Assembly (NCBI RefSeq): GCF_039534085.1
Contig: NZ_BAAAUT010000011.1
Span: 62,001-126,000, forward strand
Length of the DNA stretch: 64,000 nucleotides
Direction: 5' to 3'
Origin: Planomonospora_B alba
GTDB lineage: Bacteria; Actinomycetota; Actinomycetes; Streptosporangiales; Streptosporangiaceae
This document shows positions 43,779 through 52,676 of the stretch, piece after piece (within the stretch, counting starts at the first letter, position 1; each line of letters starts with the position of its first letter). The position numbers and the translations under genes are program-made. Under the pieces are notes generated by a model. The model had not been told where the DNA came from. It searched no databases and was given only the letters and a program-made list of their open reading frames with translations.

Positions 43779-44958
43779 CCCGGCCGGGCTCCGTACGGCG
43801 GCGCGGGTCGAGGCGATGACGCCGCCGGGGCGGGACCGGGGGGTGGACGCGCTGCGGGCGCTGGCGATCGCCGGGGTGGTGCTGGGGCACTGGCTCGTCA
43901 CGGCGTGGGTGCCCGGGCCCCGGGGGACGGTCGCCGTCTCCAGCCCGCTCGCGTTCATGCCGGAGCTCGCGCCGCTGTCGTGGGTGCTGCAGACGCTGGC
44001 GGTGTTCTTCTTCGTGGGCGGGTACGCCGCGGCACGGGGCCTGCGGACTGCGGACGGTCGGGCGCGGGCGGAGAGAGCGGGTCCGGCCCGGGCGAGAACG
44101 GACGGTCCGGCGCGGGCGGCGGGTCCGGCGTGGGTGCGGGCCAGGATGGGGCGGCTGCTGCGGCCGGTGGGCCCGCTCCTGCTGGTCTGGGCGGGGATCG
44201 CGGCGGGGCTGGCGCTGCACGGCGCGCCGTACGCGACGGTCAGGGCGCTGGCGCTCCCGGCGCTCGGGCCGATCTGGTTCCTGGCGGTCTTCGCGGCGCT
44301 CACCGCCGCCACTCCCCTGCTGCTGAAGCTGCGGCCGGGCGTCACCGCCGCCTCGGCGGCCGCGGTGGTGCTCGCGGTGGACGCGGTCAGGTTCGGCCTG
44401 GGCGGGCCGGCCTGGCTGGGGTGGGTGAACCTCGCGGCCGGGTGGCTGGTGCCGTACATGCTGGGGGTGGCCTGGGCGGGCGGCGGACTCGCCTCCCGGC
44501 GGACGGCGGTGGCGCTGCTGGCCGGAGGGGCGGCCGGGGCGGCGGTCCTGGTGGCCGGGTTCGGCTATCCCGCGAGCATGGTGGGCGTGCCGGGGGCGGG
44601 GGTCTCGAACCTCAGCCCGCCCACGCTCGCCGCCGTCGCCTTCGGGCTCGCCCAGGTGGGGCTGGCGCTGCTGGCGCACGGGCCGCTGGAGCGGCTGATG
44701 CGCCGGCCCCGGCTCTGGGCCGCGGTGGCGCTGCTCAACCTGTCCGCTATGACGATCTTCCTCTGGCACCTGACAGTGGCTGCCGTGACCGCCCTGGCCG
44801 CACTCCGCTTCGGCGCCGTCCCGGGACTGCTCACCCCGCCCGCCCACCTCTCCTGGCTGCCGGAGCGCCTGGGCTGGCTGCCGGTGTTCGGAGGGCTGCT
44901 CGCCCTGGCGGGGGCAGCGGCGAAGCGGTTGAATGACAGAGTGTCACGATCAGCCTGA
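43771..44958 (+). CDS. Membrane acyltransferase, acyltransferase-3 family
   Basis: A 395-residue integral membrane acyltransferase with about ten helices. The N-terminal RDRGVDALRALAIAGVVLGHW has the conserved Arg-x10-His signature of the family. Members acylate sugars, glycans or small molecules; the substrate here is unknown. An Arg/Ala-rich cytosolic loop lies near residues 90-130. It overlaps the hydrolase gene by 8 nt, which suggests a functional pair of acyl-transfer and ester-cleavage enzymes (inference). Confidence 0.9.
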   Translation: MRDPAGLRTAARVEAMTPPGRDRGVDALRALAIAGVVLGHWLVTAWVPGPRGTVAVSSPLAFMPELAPLSWVLQTLAVFFFVGGYAAARGLRTADGRARAERAGPARARTDGPARAAGPAWVRARMGRLLRPVGPLLLVWAGIAAGLALHGAPYATVRALALPALGPIWFLAVFAALTAATPLLLKLRPGVTAASAAAVVLAVDAVRFGLGGPAWLGWVNLAAGWLVPYMLGVAWAGGGLASRRTAVALLAGGAAGAAVLVAGFGYPASMVGVPGAGVSNLSPPTLAAVAFGLAQVGLALLAHGPLERLMRRPRLWAAVALLNLSAMTIFLWHLTVAAVTALAALRFGAVPGLLTPPAHLSWLPERLGWLPVFGGLLALAGAAAKRLNDRVSRSA

Positions 44959-44961
44959 CAC
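44941..44961. terminator. Inverted repeat over the acyltransferase stop codon
   Basis: GTGTCA-N9-TGACAC spans the stop codon of the acyltransferase gene. It may terminate transcription, or be an operator for a neighbouring gene; a related ATGACACTGTGCCAT lies 20 bp further on. Confidence 0.45.
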
Positions 44962-45126
44962 GGCCCTCGCATGTTTATGACACTGTGCCATGAAAGGCCC
45001 CTGCGACATGGAGCGATCATGACCCAGACGTCGTTCTCCGAAGTTCTGGGAGGGTGATTCGCGAGTTGACGCCCCTTTCGCCGTGAGGTTGGCAGAGGGG
45101 GGCTGGTCAGGGAAGTCGTCGCCGGG

Positions 45127-45240
45127 CTACGGGCGCGGCTGAGCGAACAAGCCCGGCTCGGTCTCGACGGGGATGCCGCGGCCGACCAGGCGCTTGAGCG
45201 TGGAACGGATGTCCTCGGTGTGCGTGGACGCCGGCGTTCC
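45127..45240 (-). pseudogene. C-terminal fragment of an unidentified protein
   Basis: A minus-strand frame of about 37 residues ending THTEDIRSTLKRLVGRGIPV and ETEPGLFAQPRP looks like the winged-helix end of a longer protein. It lacks any start and abuts, at about 45236, the fragment of an FAD-monooxygenase on the other strand. The join suggests a deletion or recombination point. Confidence 0.4.
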
Positions 45241-45730
45241 ATGAACGGGTGGCGGCTCTGGCGCCCGCCCTGCGCGACCGCGTGGAGCAGATCGACGGCT
45301 GGGAGGCGGTGCACCGGTCGACCGTCCGGGTGGACCGGTTGCCCCGCTGGCATCGGCCAGGACGGCTGCGCATCGGTGACGCCGCCCGTGCCATGTCGCC
45401 CGCGGGCGGTGTGGGTATCGACCTGGCCGTGCAGGACGCGGTGGCCACCGCGTCCTGCTGGGCCCGGTTCTCGCCCGGGGCGGCATCCCCGAGGAAGCCG
45501 ATCTGGCCCGGGTGCGGTCGCGCAGGGAGCACGCCGCGAGGGTGACCCAGGCATTCCGGCTCGGGATCCTGCGGGACCTCTATCCCAAGGAGCCGGACGA
45601 CGATACGACGCGGCACGTGCCGCCGATCTTCACGGCGTTCCAGGCGCCGCCGCCGCCGCGTCACCCCATGGGCCGCTTCATCGGCATGGGGGTCAGGCCG
45701 GATCGATGGAGAACCGGTCCAGCGGCCGGA
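45234..45730 (+). pseudogene. Fragment of an FAD-dependent monooxygenase, frameshifted
   Basis: Only the C-terminal half survives. The first frame (from about 45234) reads RLPRWHRPGRLRIGDAARAM then SPAGGVGIDLAVQDAVATA, the second FAD motif of PHBH-like monooxygenases. Near 45452 a frameshift moves the reading to LLGPVLARGGIPEEADLARV and continues through RREHAARVTQAFRLGILRDL to MGRFIGMGVRPDR. The N-terminal dinucleotide-binding half is absent. The 3' end overlaps the antibiotic-monooxygenase-type gene on the opposite strand. Confidence 0.85.
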
Positions 45731-46019
45731 CGCCGCCGACCCGAGCGGTGGCGGGGGCGGCGAGCCACCGGGGGAGTCGCCGTAGGTAGCTCTGCACGAG
45801 CTCGGAGGCCATATGCGTGCGCATCGCGTCGTCGTCGGCGTACTCCTCCAGGAAAACGTAGCGTCCCGGCCGGTCGGGGTCCTGCAGTACCTCGTAGCTC
45901 AGCACGCCCTTCTCGGAGCGGGCGGCGTCCACCAGGGCGCGAGCGTGGTCGGTGAACGCCTCGAGAGCCTCCTCCCTGATCTGGAACGTGGCGCGCAGCA
46001 GCAAGGTGTCATCGGTCAT
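45693..46019 (-). CDS. Antibiotic biosynthesis monooxygenase (ABM)-like small protein
   Basis: A 108-residue protein of the dimeric ferredoxin-like ABM fold, cofactor-free monooxygenases acting on quinones and aromatics. LLLRATFQIREEALEAF opens strand 1 and YEVLQDPDRPGRYVFLEEYA is the conserved middle. The start ATG 46019 has GGAGGAG 6 nt upstream. It is divergent from a TetR gene, with two strong palindromic operators between them, so it is very probably repressed by that TetR. Confidence 0.9.
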   Translation of the reverse strand: MTDDTLLLRATFQIREEALEAFTDHARALVDAARSEKGVLSYEVLQDPDRPGRYVFLEEYADDDAMRTHMASELVQSYLRRLPRWLAAPATARVGGVRPLDRFSIDPA

Positions 46020-46040
46020 CTGGTCTCCTCCAGTCCTTTC

Positions 46041-46097
46041 CAACCGTTGGGTTGGGAGTATTCATCCGCTTGAACAGGGATGTCAACCAGACGGTTG
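46041..46097. promoter_or_regulatory. Paired TetR operators CAACC-N4-GGTTG
   Basis: Two palindromes of identical form lie between the ABM gene and the TetR gene: 46041-46054 (CAACCGTTGGGTTG) and 46084-46097 (CAACCAGACGGTTG), 43 bp apart start to start. The first lies upstream of the ABM start; the second overlaps the upstream part of the TetR promoter, whose TATGCT -10 is at 46110-46115. Confidence 0.8.
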
Positions 46098-46121
46098 AGA
46101 TAAGAGTGGTATGCTGCCCGC

Positions 46122-46724
46122 ATGCCCTACGACCCGCAGCGCACCCGGCAGGCCATCCTCGACGCCGCCGTGGAGGAGTTCTCCGCCCACGGGTTGGCCG
46201 GTGCCCGCGTCGGCCGCATCGCCGCCCGCGCGAAAGTCAACAAGGAGCGCCTGTACGGGAACTTCGGCAGCAAGGAGGAGCTGTTCGACATCGTGCTCGC
46301 ACGGGAGTTGGCCCGCCTGGCCGAGGCGCTGCCGCTCACCGACGACCAGGCCGCAGACCTGCCCGCATACGCACTGGCCGTGCACGACTACCACCGGGAC
46401 CACCCGCACTTCATCCGGCTGGTGCACTGGGAGGGGCTCGAACGCGGCTCGGCCGTCGCGGCCGGTCATCCGGAGCGCGCGGCCCACTACCGCAGCCGCG
46501 TCGAAGCCCTCGCCCGGGCGCAGGGACGCGGTGACCTGCCCGCCGGCGTCGCCCCCGCCCAGCTGCTGTACGGGATCTTCGCCATGGCCGTGTGGTGGGC
46601 GGCGGTGCCGCAGCTGACGATGATGATCACAGGTAACGCCGATGAGGGTGAGCGTCGGCGGGCTCTCGCGGCCATGGCCGCCAGGCTCGCTCAGCGCGAG
46701 GAACGGTCCGGTCGGCCCGGCTGA
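46122..46724 (+). CDS. TetR-family regulator (paralogue 1)
   Basis: A 200-residue TetR regulator. The helix-turn-helix is VGRIAARAKVNKERLYGNFG (about residues 29-48). The ligand domain contains HDYHRDHPHFIRLVHWEGLE and AVWWAAVPQLTMM. It is clearly paralogous to the TetR protein at 49092-49682 (shared NKERLY-x2-FG-x-K core and WEGL, WW-x-AVPQ patterns). TATGCT ends 6 nt before the ATG (leaderless). It probably represses the ABM gene and itself through the paired operators. Confidence 0.94.
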   Translation: MPYDPQRTRQAILDAAVEEFSAHGLAGARVGRIAARAKVNKERLYGNFGSKEELFDIVLARELARLAEALPLTDDQAADLPAYALAVHDYHRDHPHFIRLVHWEGLERGSAVAAGHPERAAHYRSRVEALARAQGRGDLPAGVAPAQLLYGIFAMAVWWAAVPQLTMMITGNADEGERRRALAAMAARLAQREERSGRPG

Positions 46725-46833
46725 GCCGATCACCCATCACGTGCCGACGGCGCCGACGACGTGGCCGCCGGGGCTGAGGCCGCTCACCGTGCCCGACTCG
46801 GATCCCGCCCGCCCCGCCGCGGCCCCGGGCACA

Positions 46834-46898
46834 GGGCGGCCGCGATCACGCGGCCGCCCGCGGCGCCACCCCCGGCATCGACGGTGCCGGGGGTGGCG
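46834..46898. terminator. Two adjacent strong hairpins between convergent genes
   Basis: 46834-46859 has an 11-bp perfect stem (GGGCGGCCGCG with ATCA loop). 46864-46898 has a 14-bp perfect stem (CGCCACCCCCGGCA) with a 7-nt loop. They separate the TetR gene from the convergent secreted-protein gene and should stop transcription from both sides. Confidence 0.85.
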
Positions 46899-46949
46899 TG
46901 TCCCGGTGGACTCCGCTCCCGCCGGCGGGGATCCCTCCCGCGGATCCGC

Positions 46950-47726
46950 CTACGGTGCCGCAAGGGCGTACGGCGGGGCGGGTTGCGGGCCCGTGCCTTC
47001 GCGGGCGGCGATCCAGGAGTCGTGGAGCCACATCTGCGTGCCCCGGCGTCCCCGGCCGGAGTCCCACGCGATGTCCCGCTCGTAGGTCAAGACGGTGCCG
47101 CCGGGGCCGACGACGACCCAGCTGTAGAGGCCGGTGTCGTGGCGCGTCTTCACCTTCACGCCGGAGATCTCGGCGACGGTGCCGTCGGCCGGGGTCACGG
47201 TCTCGTCGTGCCGGTCGACCCATTGGACGCTGAGCCCGGCAGCGTGATCAGGCGCCACCCGCCGCAGGAAACGGAAGGCGGTCTCCTCGGCGCTCCGGCG
47301 GTCGGGGAGCGGCCCGTCGTCGCCGTGCCAGAGGCGGGTGAATCCGAGGATCGTGCCGTCGGTGTCGAGGACGAGGCTGGCATGGGGCCCGCCGAGGCGG
47401 TAGCCGTCGGGCTGGTGGCGGATCACGGTGACCCGGCGGTCGTCGTGCCGCTCCTCGCGTACGCCGACGATCTCCCAGGCCGGGGGGATGTGCAGGCCGG
47501 TGCCGCTCAGCGCGTCGGCCGTGAGGCGCCGGGCGTCCTCCACGCCGGCCGTCGCGGGTCCGGGGGAGTGCGGCGTGGCGCCGGCCCCGGCCTTCGTGAG
47601 GCCGGCGTCGGTCCGGCCGGATGCGGGAGGGGTCTCGTCACCGACGGTCACCGCGGAGGCCGTTCCGGCGGTGGCGAGGACTGCGATGGCGATTCCGGAC
47701 AGGGTGGCGGGGTTCAGGCGGGGCAT
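46950..47726 (-). CDS. Secreted protein of unknown function
   Basis: A 258-residue protein with an N-terminal signal (TLSGIAIAVLATAGTASAVT). It is not recognised as a known enzyme. The centre has PepSY-like strand patterns (VTVIRHQPDG..., ASLVLDTDGTILGFTRLWHG, SWVVVGPGGTVLTYERD), so a small extracellular PepSY-related or inhibitor-like fold is possible. No cysteines in the mature part. Start ATG 47726 has GAGGAG 7 nt upstream. Confidence 0.82.
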   Translation of the reverse strand: MPRLNPATLSGIAIAVLATAGTASAVTVGDETPPASGRTDAGLTKAGAGATPHSPGPATAGVEDARRLTADALSGTGLHIPPAWEIVGVREERHDDRRVTVIRHQPDGYRLGGPHASLVLDTDGTILGFTRLWHGDDGPLPDRRSAEETAFRFLRRVAPDHAAGLSVQWVDRHDETVTPADGTVAEISGVKVKTRHDTGLYSWVVVGPGGTVLTYERDIAWDSGRGRRGTQMWLHDSWIAAREGTGPQPAPPYALAAP

Positions 47727-47801
47727 GGGTTCGCTCCTCACACGGTGGTCTGGACGACGGGGAAGGCGGGTGGGCGTTGCGGAGAGGCGGGGTGCGGACG
47801 G

Positions 47802-48998
47802 TCAGCGGCGCCGCCCGCCGCTGTGCGCCGCGAAGACGATGACGCCCGCGCCCAGGTAGAGGCCGGCTACGACGCCGAGCGCACCCGCGAAGCCGTACGG
47901 CAGTGCGGTGGCGTAGGCGCCCAGCCCCGCGCCGAGGAAGAGGACGAATCCGTTGACGGCCATCCCCGTGCCCCGGGCGGGATGCGCGGTCTCACCCCAG
48001 ATGGTGATCATCGTGGGGACCACGATGGCCACCCCGGCGACGAAGACGGAGCAGGCGATGGTGAGGCCGATGAGGGAGCCGTCCGACAGGGCCTCGGCGA
48101 CCAGGCCCGCCGCTGCGAGGGCGAAGCCGGCGAGCGCCGTACGCGGCACGCCGAGGCGTGCGGCCAGCGGCCCGGCGAGCAACGAGCAGAACATCGCCGG
48201 CAGGGCGGCGGCGCGTACGAGCATGACTTCGGCGGGGGTGAAGCCGGCGAGGGCCAGATGGGGGCCCAGCAGGCTGTACATCCCGACGAAGCCGCCCAGT
48301 ACGACCAGGTGCCCCAGGGAGAGGAGCAGGGAGCGGGGCCGGACGGCGAACCGGATCAGTCCGGCGTATCGGGCCGCAAGAGGCTGGCGGGGCCTGCTCA
48401 CGTCGGGTTCCCGGATGATGGTGGAGGCCGCGCCGGTGAGCGCGGCCAGCAGGACGCCGCCGCTCAGGAAGGTCCAGCGCCATCCGCCCGCGGCGGTGAC
48501 GGCGGCGGCGGCCAGTTGCCCGATGATCCCGGCGCTGAGGAAGGCGACCGAGATCGCTCCGATCGCGGTGGCGCGCGGTCGCGGGGGCAGGGCCTCACCG
48601 AGGAACGCCAGGGCCGTCGGTGCGAATGCGGCGGCCGCGGCGCCCTGTACGGCCCGCAGCCCGGCCAGGGCGCCCGTCGAAGGCGCGAAGCCCACCGCCA
48701 GCGTCGCGACCGTGAGCGCCGCGAGCCCGATGACCAGGACCCGGCGACGGCCGAAGTGATCCGACAGCGGTCCGTAGACCAGGAATCCCACCGCGTAGGA
48801 CAACGAGTACCCCGAGGCCAGCGCGGCCGTCACTCCGGTGGGCCCGAGGTCGTCGGCCACCGGCTGCCGCAGGGGGATCGATACGTACATCTGCATGAGG
48901 ACGAGCAGTGCGGTGGTGACGAGCAGGGGGACGACGGCCGCCCCGGTGGTGGACCGGACGGGCGCCGGCGTGCGTGAAGCGTTCACAAGCGCGGGCAT
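47802..48998 (-). CDS. MFS transporter
   Basis: A 398-residue major-facilitator permease with about twelve helices. DHFGRRRVLVIGLAAL after helix 2 is the MFS A-motif, and GAAAAAFAPTALAFLGEALPPR follows helix 4. Family members export drugs or small metabolites; substrate not predictable. I chose ATG 48998 over an upstream in-frame ATG because the latter would run through the operators. It is divergent from its likely repressor TetR at 49092. Confidence 0.92.
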   Translation of the reverse strand: MPALVNASRTPAPVRSTTGAAVVPLLVTTALLVLMQMYVSIPLRQPVADDLGPTGVTAALASGYSLSYAVGFLVYGPLSDHFGRRRVLVIGLAALTVATLAVGFAPSTGALAGLRAVQGAAAAAFAPTALAFLGEALPPRPRATAIGAISVAFLSAGIIGQLAAAAVTAAGGWRWTFLSGGVLLAALTGAASTIIREPDVSRPRQPLAARYAGLIRFAVRPRSLLLSLGHLVVLGGFVGMYSLLGPHLALAGFTPAEVMLVRAAALPAMFCSLLAGPLAARLGVPRTALAGFALAAAGLVAEALSDGSLIGLTIACSVFVAGVAIVVPTMITIWGETAHPARGTGMAVNGFVLFLGAGLGAYATALPYGFAGALGVVAGLYLGAGVIVFAAHSGGRRR

Positions 48999-49016
48999 GG
49001 ACTCACTTTCCAACTC

Positions 49017-49076
49017 CAACGATGGCGTTGTAATTGACGCTAGTGCATCGCCCGGCAAACTTCAACGCTGGCGTTG
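49017..49076. promoter_or_regulatory. Paired TetR operators CAACG-N4-CGTTG
   Basis: Two palindromes, 49017-49030 (CAACGATGGCGTTG) and 49063-49076 (CAACGCTGGCGTTG), 46 bp apart, in the gap between MFS and TetR genes. Each shares the layout of the operators at 46041-46097 but has G/C instead of C/G at the innermost arm position. TATGCT at 49079-49084, the TetR -10, directly follows the second. Confidence 0.82.
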
Positions 49077-49091
49077 GATATGCTGGCCGAC

Positions 49092-49682
49092 ATGGCCTGG
49101 AACACCGACGAGACCAGACGCAGACTCAAGGAGGCCGCAGTCGCCGAGTTCGCCGCCCGCGGCCTCGACGGCACCACGATGGAGCGCATCGCCCGCCGGG
49201 CGGGGATCAACAAGGAGCGGCTGTACACCTACTTCGGCGACAAGTCGCAGCTGTTCGCCACGGTGCTCGCGGACGAACTGAACAAGGTCGCCGCGGCCGT
49301 TCCGCTGGACGATCTGGACGGACCCGAGGCCGTCGCCGCCTACGCCGCCGCGGTGTACGACTACCATTCCGAGCACCCCGAGCTGACCCGGCTGCTGTTG
49401 TGGGAGGGCCTGCACGACCTTCCCGAGGTGCCCGACGAGGAGTCCCGCACCGACTACTACCGCACGAAGGTCGCCGCCTTCGCCCGGGCGCAGCGGGCCG
49501 GCCTGATCGGCGACGAGATCCCGGCGGCCGACCTCGCCTTCCTCGTCCTCGCCCTCGCGGGCTGGTGGTACGCGGTTCCGCAGATGGCCCGCATGATGCA
49601 CGCCGACGATCGGGCGGCTCCGGACACGGCCAGGGCGGCCCTCATGCGAGCCGCCGCGAAACTGAGCGCCAAGCAGGCGTAG
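49092..49682 (+). CDS. TetR-family regulator (paralogue 2)
   Basis: A 196-residue TetR regulator. Helix-turn-helix: MERIARRAGINKERLYTYFG; ligand domain with YDYHSEHPELTRLLLWEGLH and GWWYAVPQMARMM. It is a paralogue of the TetR at 46122. I chose ATG 49092 because TATGCT ends 7 nt before it; an upstream ATG at 49074 would overlap the operator. It most likely represses the divergent MFS gene and itself. Confidence 0.93.
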   Translation: MAWNTDETRRRLKEAAVAEFAARGLDGTTMERIARRAGINKERLYTYFGDKSQLFATVLADELNKVAAAVPLDDLDGPEAVAAYAAAVYDYHSEHPELTRLLLWEGLHDLPEVPDEESRTDYYRTKVAAFARAQRAGLIGDEIPAADLAFLVLALAGWWYAVPQMARMMHADDRAAPDTARAALMRAAAKLSAKQA

Positions 49683-49773
49683 GCCCGAGCCCGTGCGGCG
49701 GGCCGGATCGCCGGCACCGGACCGGCACGAGGGCGCCGACACGGCCTGCGCGGCCACCGCTCGCTCTCCGGCC

Positions 49774-49795
49774 GGCCAGGTGATCCTGCCTGGCC
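49774..49795. terminator. Hairpin between TetR and SARP genes
   Basis: GGCCAGG-N8-CCTGGCC, 7-bp perfect arms, in the 123-bp gap between the convergent TetR and SARP genes. Probable bidirectional terminator. Confidence 0.6.
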
Positions 49796-49805
49796 GCCGG
49801 CGGGG

Positions 49806-52676
49806 TCATCCGCGGACCGCTGAGCCCTCCAGCCTCTGCCCCACCCGCTCGATCTCGGCCCGGCGATGCTGGGAGCCGTACAGGGCGAGCGCGTCCCGCC
49901 AGGCGGCCCTCGCCTCCGCGGTGTTTCCGAGGGCCTGGTGCGCGTCACCCAGGGCCACCAGCGTGTCAGCGGCCTGGAAGGCGTTGCCGGTGCCCTCGCG
50001 CAGTTCGAGGCAGCGCCCGTAGTACTCCAGCGCGCGCTCGTAGTCGCCCTGGCGGAAGGCGAGCATGCCGAGGCTGTCGAGCGTGGCGGCCTCGCTGCCG
50101 CGGTCGTGGTGGCGGCGGAAGAGCGCGAGGGCCTGCTCGCAGGCGGCGCGCGCCTCCTCGTGCTCGCCGAGCTGCAGGCGGATCCAGCCCACGGCGCTGA
50201 GGGCGTTGGCCTCCCAGATGGGGTCGCCCACCTCGCGCTGGAGCCGTAGCGCGGCCTGCGCGTGGCCGAGCCCGCGCCGCGGCCGTCCGTGGACGCTCCA
50301 CATCCACCCCATCGTGTGGTGCACCTGGGCCAGCCTGGACCGGTCCCGCATCTTCTCGAACAGCTCCAGCGCCCGGTCGAGGTGGTGGACCGCCTCGTCG
50401 ATCCGGGCGGCCGCCGCGTAGGCGTAGCCCGTGTGCCAGTGGACGACCGCGGTGGTGTGCGGGTCGTCCAGCCGGTCCGCGGCCGCCAGCGCGATCTTCC
50501 ATGAGCCGAGCCGTTCTCTGGTGTAGGAGCGGCGCAGCAGGAAGGTGTTCATGCCCCAGGCGAGCTGCCAGCCCTCCACGTCCATGCCCAGGGCGGGGGT
50601 CAGGAGCTGCGCTGCCAGCAGGCACGGCAGCTCGGTCTCGAACCAGGCCAGTGCGGCGGCCGCGTCCTCGAAGACCGGGGCGCCCTCCTGCGGGGGCGCG
50701 CCCGCGACGGCGGGGCGGTGCGGGAAGAGCGCGCGGTCCGCGGCGCAGGCCATGGCCGTGTAGGCCGTGAGCAGACGCGCCAGGGCCTGCTTCCGCGTTT
50801 CCGCCGGCAGGTCGGTCCCGGCCCGTTCGGCGGCGTAGAGCCGGACGAGGTCGTGCATCCGGTAGCGGCCCGGGGAGGGCTGCCTGACCAGGTTGGCGGT
50901 CTCGAGCATGGAGATCAGGGCACGGGTCTCGGCGGCTGGGAGGCCGATCAGGACGGCCGCCGCGGGCAGGCCGATGTCAGGGCCGGGAGCCGTCCCCAGC
51001 AGGAGGAAGAGCCGGGCGGCCCGTGCGTCCAACGCCGCGTACGAGGAGGCGAACACGGCGCGCAGGCCGGCGCCCCGATCACCGGTCTCCAGCGCGTCGA
51101 GCCTGGTGGCCGGGTCGCGCAGCTCCTGCGCGAGAACGGCCAGGGGGAAGCCGGGGTGCGCGGTGGCGCGGGCGGCCAGCACTCCCAGCGCCAGGGGCAG
51201 GCCGCCGCTGTGCTCCAGCAGGACGGCGACGGAGGCGGGGTCCGCGGCCATCGTCTCCGGGCCGAAGTGGCGGGAGAGCATCCGGCGGGCCTCCTCGTCG
51301 GAGAAGGGGCCGACCTCCAGCAGCCGGGCGGAGTGGGTGGCGTTCAGGCTCACCAGCCGGTTGCGGCTGGTGACCAGCACGGCGCAGCCCGGCCTTCCGG
51401 GGATGAGCGGGGTCACCTGGGCGCTGTCCGCGGCGTTGTCCAGGACGACGAGCACCCGGCGGCCGGCCAGGACGGACCGGTACAGCGCGGCCTGCGCCTC
51501 CTGTTCCAGGGGGATCGCCGCAGGCGGCACGCCCAGGGCTTCCAGGAAACGGCGCAGCACGGTGCTCGGCGGCACCGGCTCCCCGGCGTCGTCGAAACCG
51601 CGGAGGTTCGCATACAGCTGTCCGTCCGGATAGCCGTCGCGGTGGGCGTGCGCCCAGTGGAGCGCCAGCCAGGTCTTGCCGATGCCGCCGGGCCCGCTGA
51701 TCACGGCGACGCCGACGTTGTCCGAGCCGGAGGCCGCCAACCGGTCGAGTTCCCGCAGTTCGCGGCTTCTGGCCGTGAACGACGCGGGCGGAGCGGGAAG
51801 CTGGCCGGGCACGGGCAGGCACGCCCCGGCCGCCGGCGCGGGCGGCCCGTCCCGCCGCGGCGCCGACGCGCGGCTCGCGTCCGGCCGCCGCGGGGGCGCG
51901 TCGGATCGGAGGATCCGCTGCTGCAGGCGCCGGAGCTCGTCCGTGGGCTCCAGCCCCAGTTCCTCGACCATCCGGTCGCGGAACCGGCGGTACACCTCCA
52001 GCGCCTCGCTGCGCCGCCCGCTCCTGTACAGCGCCTGCATGAGCTGCCCGTGGAGGCGCTCCCTGAGCGGGGCCTCGCCGGCCGGTGCGCGCGCCTCCGT
52101 GACGACATCGGTGTCCCTGCCCAGTGCCAGCAGCACGGACAGCCGCTCCTCCAGCGCGTCGAGCCGCAGCCCGTCCAGCCACTCGGCCTGCGCCTCGGCG
52201 AACGAGCCGTTGATCCCGCCGAGCGGGGCGCCCCGCCACCAGCTCAGCGCCTCGTCGTAGTGCCCGAGCGCCGCCTCGGACCGGCCCGCGGCCGCGGCTT
52301 CACGGGCCAGTGCCACCTGGGACTGGAAGCAGGCGAGGTCGAGCCTGCCGGAGGCCAGCCGCAGCACGTAGCCCGGCCGCTGGGTGACGATGGCGTCGGC
52401 GCCCACCGCGGCGCAGGTACGGCGCAGCTCGGAGATCAGTGTCCTGACCCTGGAGGCCGAGCCGCCGGGCGACGGCCGTTCCCAGACCGCCTCCGCCAGC
52501 CGCTGCGTCGAGACCACCCGGTCGGCGTTCAGCAGCAGCGCCGCGAGGAGGGCCCCCTGCCTGCCGGAGAAGACGATCCGCTCGCCCCCCGCCTCCAGCT
52601 GGACGGGCCCGAGGAGACGGAAGATCATCGCCGGCGCGCCGCCGTCCCCACGTTCCATCAGCGGCCCCCCGACCAC
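49806..52676 (-). CDS. AfsR-type SARP regulator
   Basis: A 956-residue regulator of the AfsR/SARP group. An OmpR-like winged helix (about 18-106, ending QRPGYVLRL) is followed by the bacterial transcriptional activation domain (108-255, with YRRFRDRMVEELGLEPTDEL). Next come a ~45-residue linker, an NB-ARC ATPase (305-545; Walker A GPGGIGKT at 328-335; Walker B VLVVLDNA) and TPR repeats in the last ~230 residues (RRGLGHAQAALRLQREVG, QGDYERALEYYGRCLE). Such proteins activate secondary-metabolite or developmental genes. Start uncertain: GTG 52676 has GGAGGACGGGA upstream; ATGs at 52658 and 52628 are alternatives. No large biosynthetic cluster is in this window. Confidence 0.94.
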   Translation of the reverse strand: MVGGPLMERGDGGAPAMIFRLLGPVQLEAGGERIVFSGRQGALLAALLLNADRVVSTQRLAEAVWERPSPGGSASRVRTLISELRRTCAAVGADAIVTQRPGYVLRLASGRLDLACFQSQVALAREAAAAGRSEAALGHYDEALSWWRGAPLGGINGSFAEAQAEWLDGLRLDALEERLSVLLALGRDTDVVTEARAPAGEAPLRERLHGQLMQALYRSGRRSEALEVYRRFRDRMVEELGLEPTDELRRLQQRILRSDAPPRRPDASRASAPRRDGPPAPAAGACLPVPGQLPAPPASFTARSRELRELDRLAASGSDNVGVAVISGPGGIGKTWLALHWAHAHRDGYPDGQLYANLRGFDDAGEPVPPSTVLRRFLEALGVPPAAIPLEQEAQAALYRSVLAGRRVLVVLDNAADSAQVTPLIPGRPGCAVLVTSRNRLVSLNATHSARLLEVGPFSDEEARRMLSRHFGPETMAADPASVAVLLEHSGGLPLALGVLAARATAHPGFPLAVLAQELRDPATRLDALETGDRGAGLRAVFASSYAALDARAARLFLLLGTAPGPDIGLPAAAVLIGLPAAETRALISMLETANLVRQPSPGRYRMHDLVRLYAAERAGTDLPAETRKQALARLLTAYTAMACAADRALFPHRPAVAGAPPQEGAPVFEDAAAALAWFETELPCLLAAQLLTPALGMDVEGWQLAWGMNTFLLRRSYTRERLGSWKIALAAADRLDDPHTTAVVHWHTGYAYAAAARIDEAVHHLDRALELFEKMRDRSRLAQVHHTMGWMWSVHGRPRRGLGHAQAALRLQREVGDPIWEANALSAVGWIRLQLGEHEEARAACEQALALFRRHHDRGSEAATLDSLGMLAFRQGDYERALEYYGRCLELREGTGNAFQAADTLVALGDAHQALGNTAEARAAWRDALALYGSQHRRAEIERVGQRLEGSAVRG

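Noticed and set aside
45249..45545. Intact small FAD-binding protein
   Set aside because: It has only the C-terminal FAD motif, no dinucleotide-binding fold, and the homologous sequence continues in another frame after about 45452.
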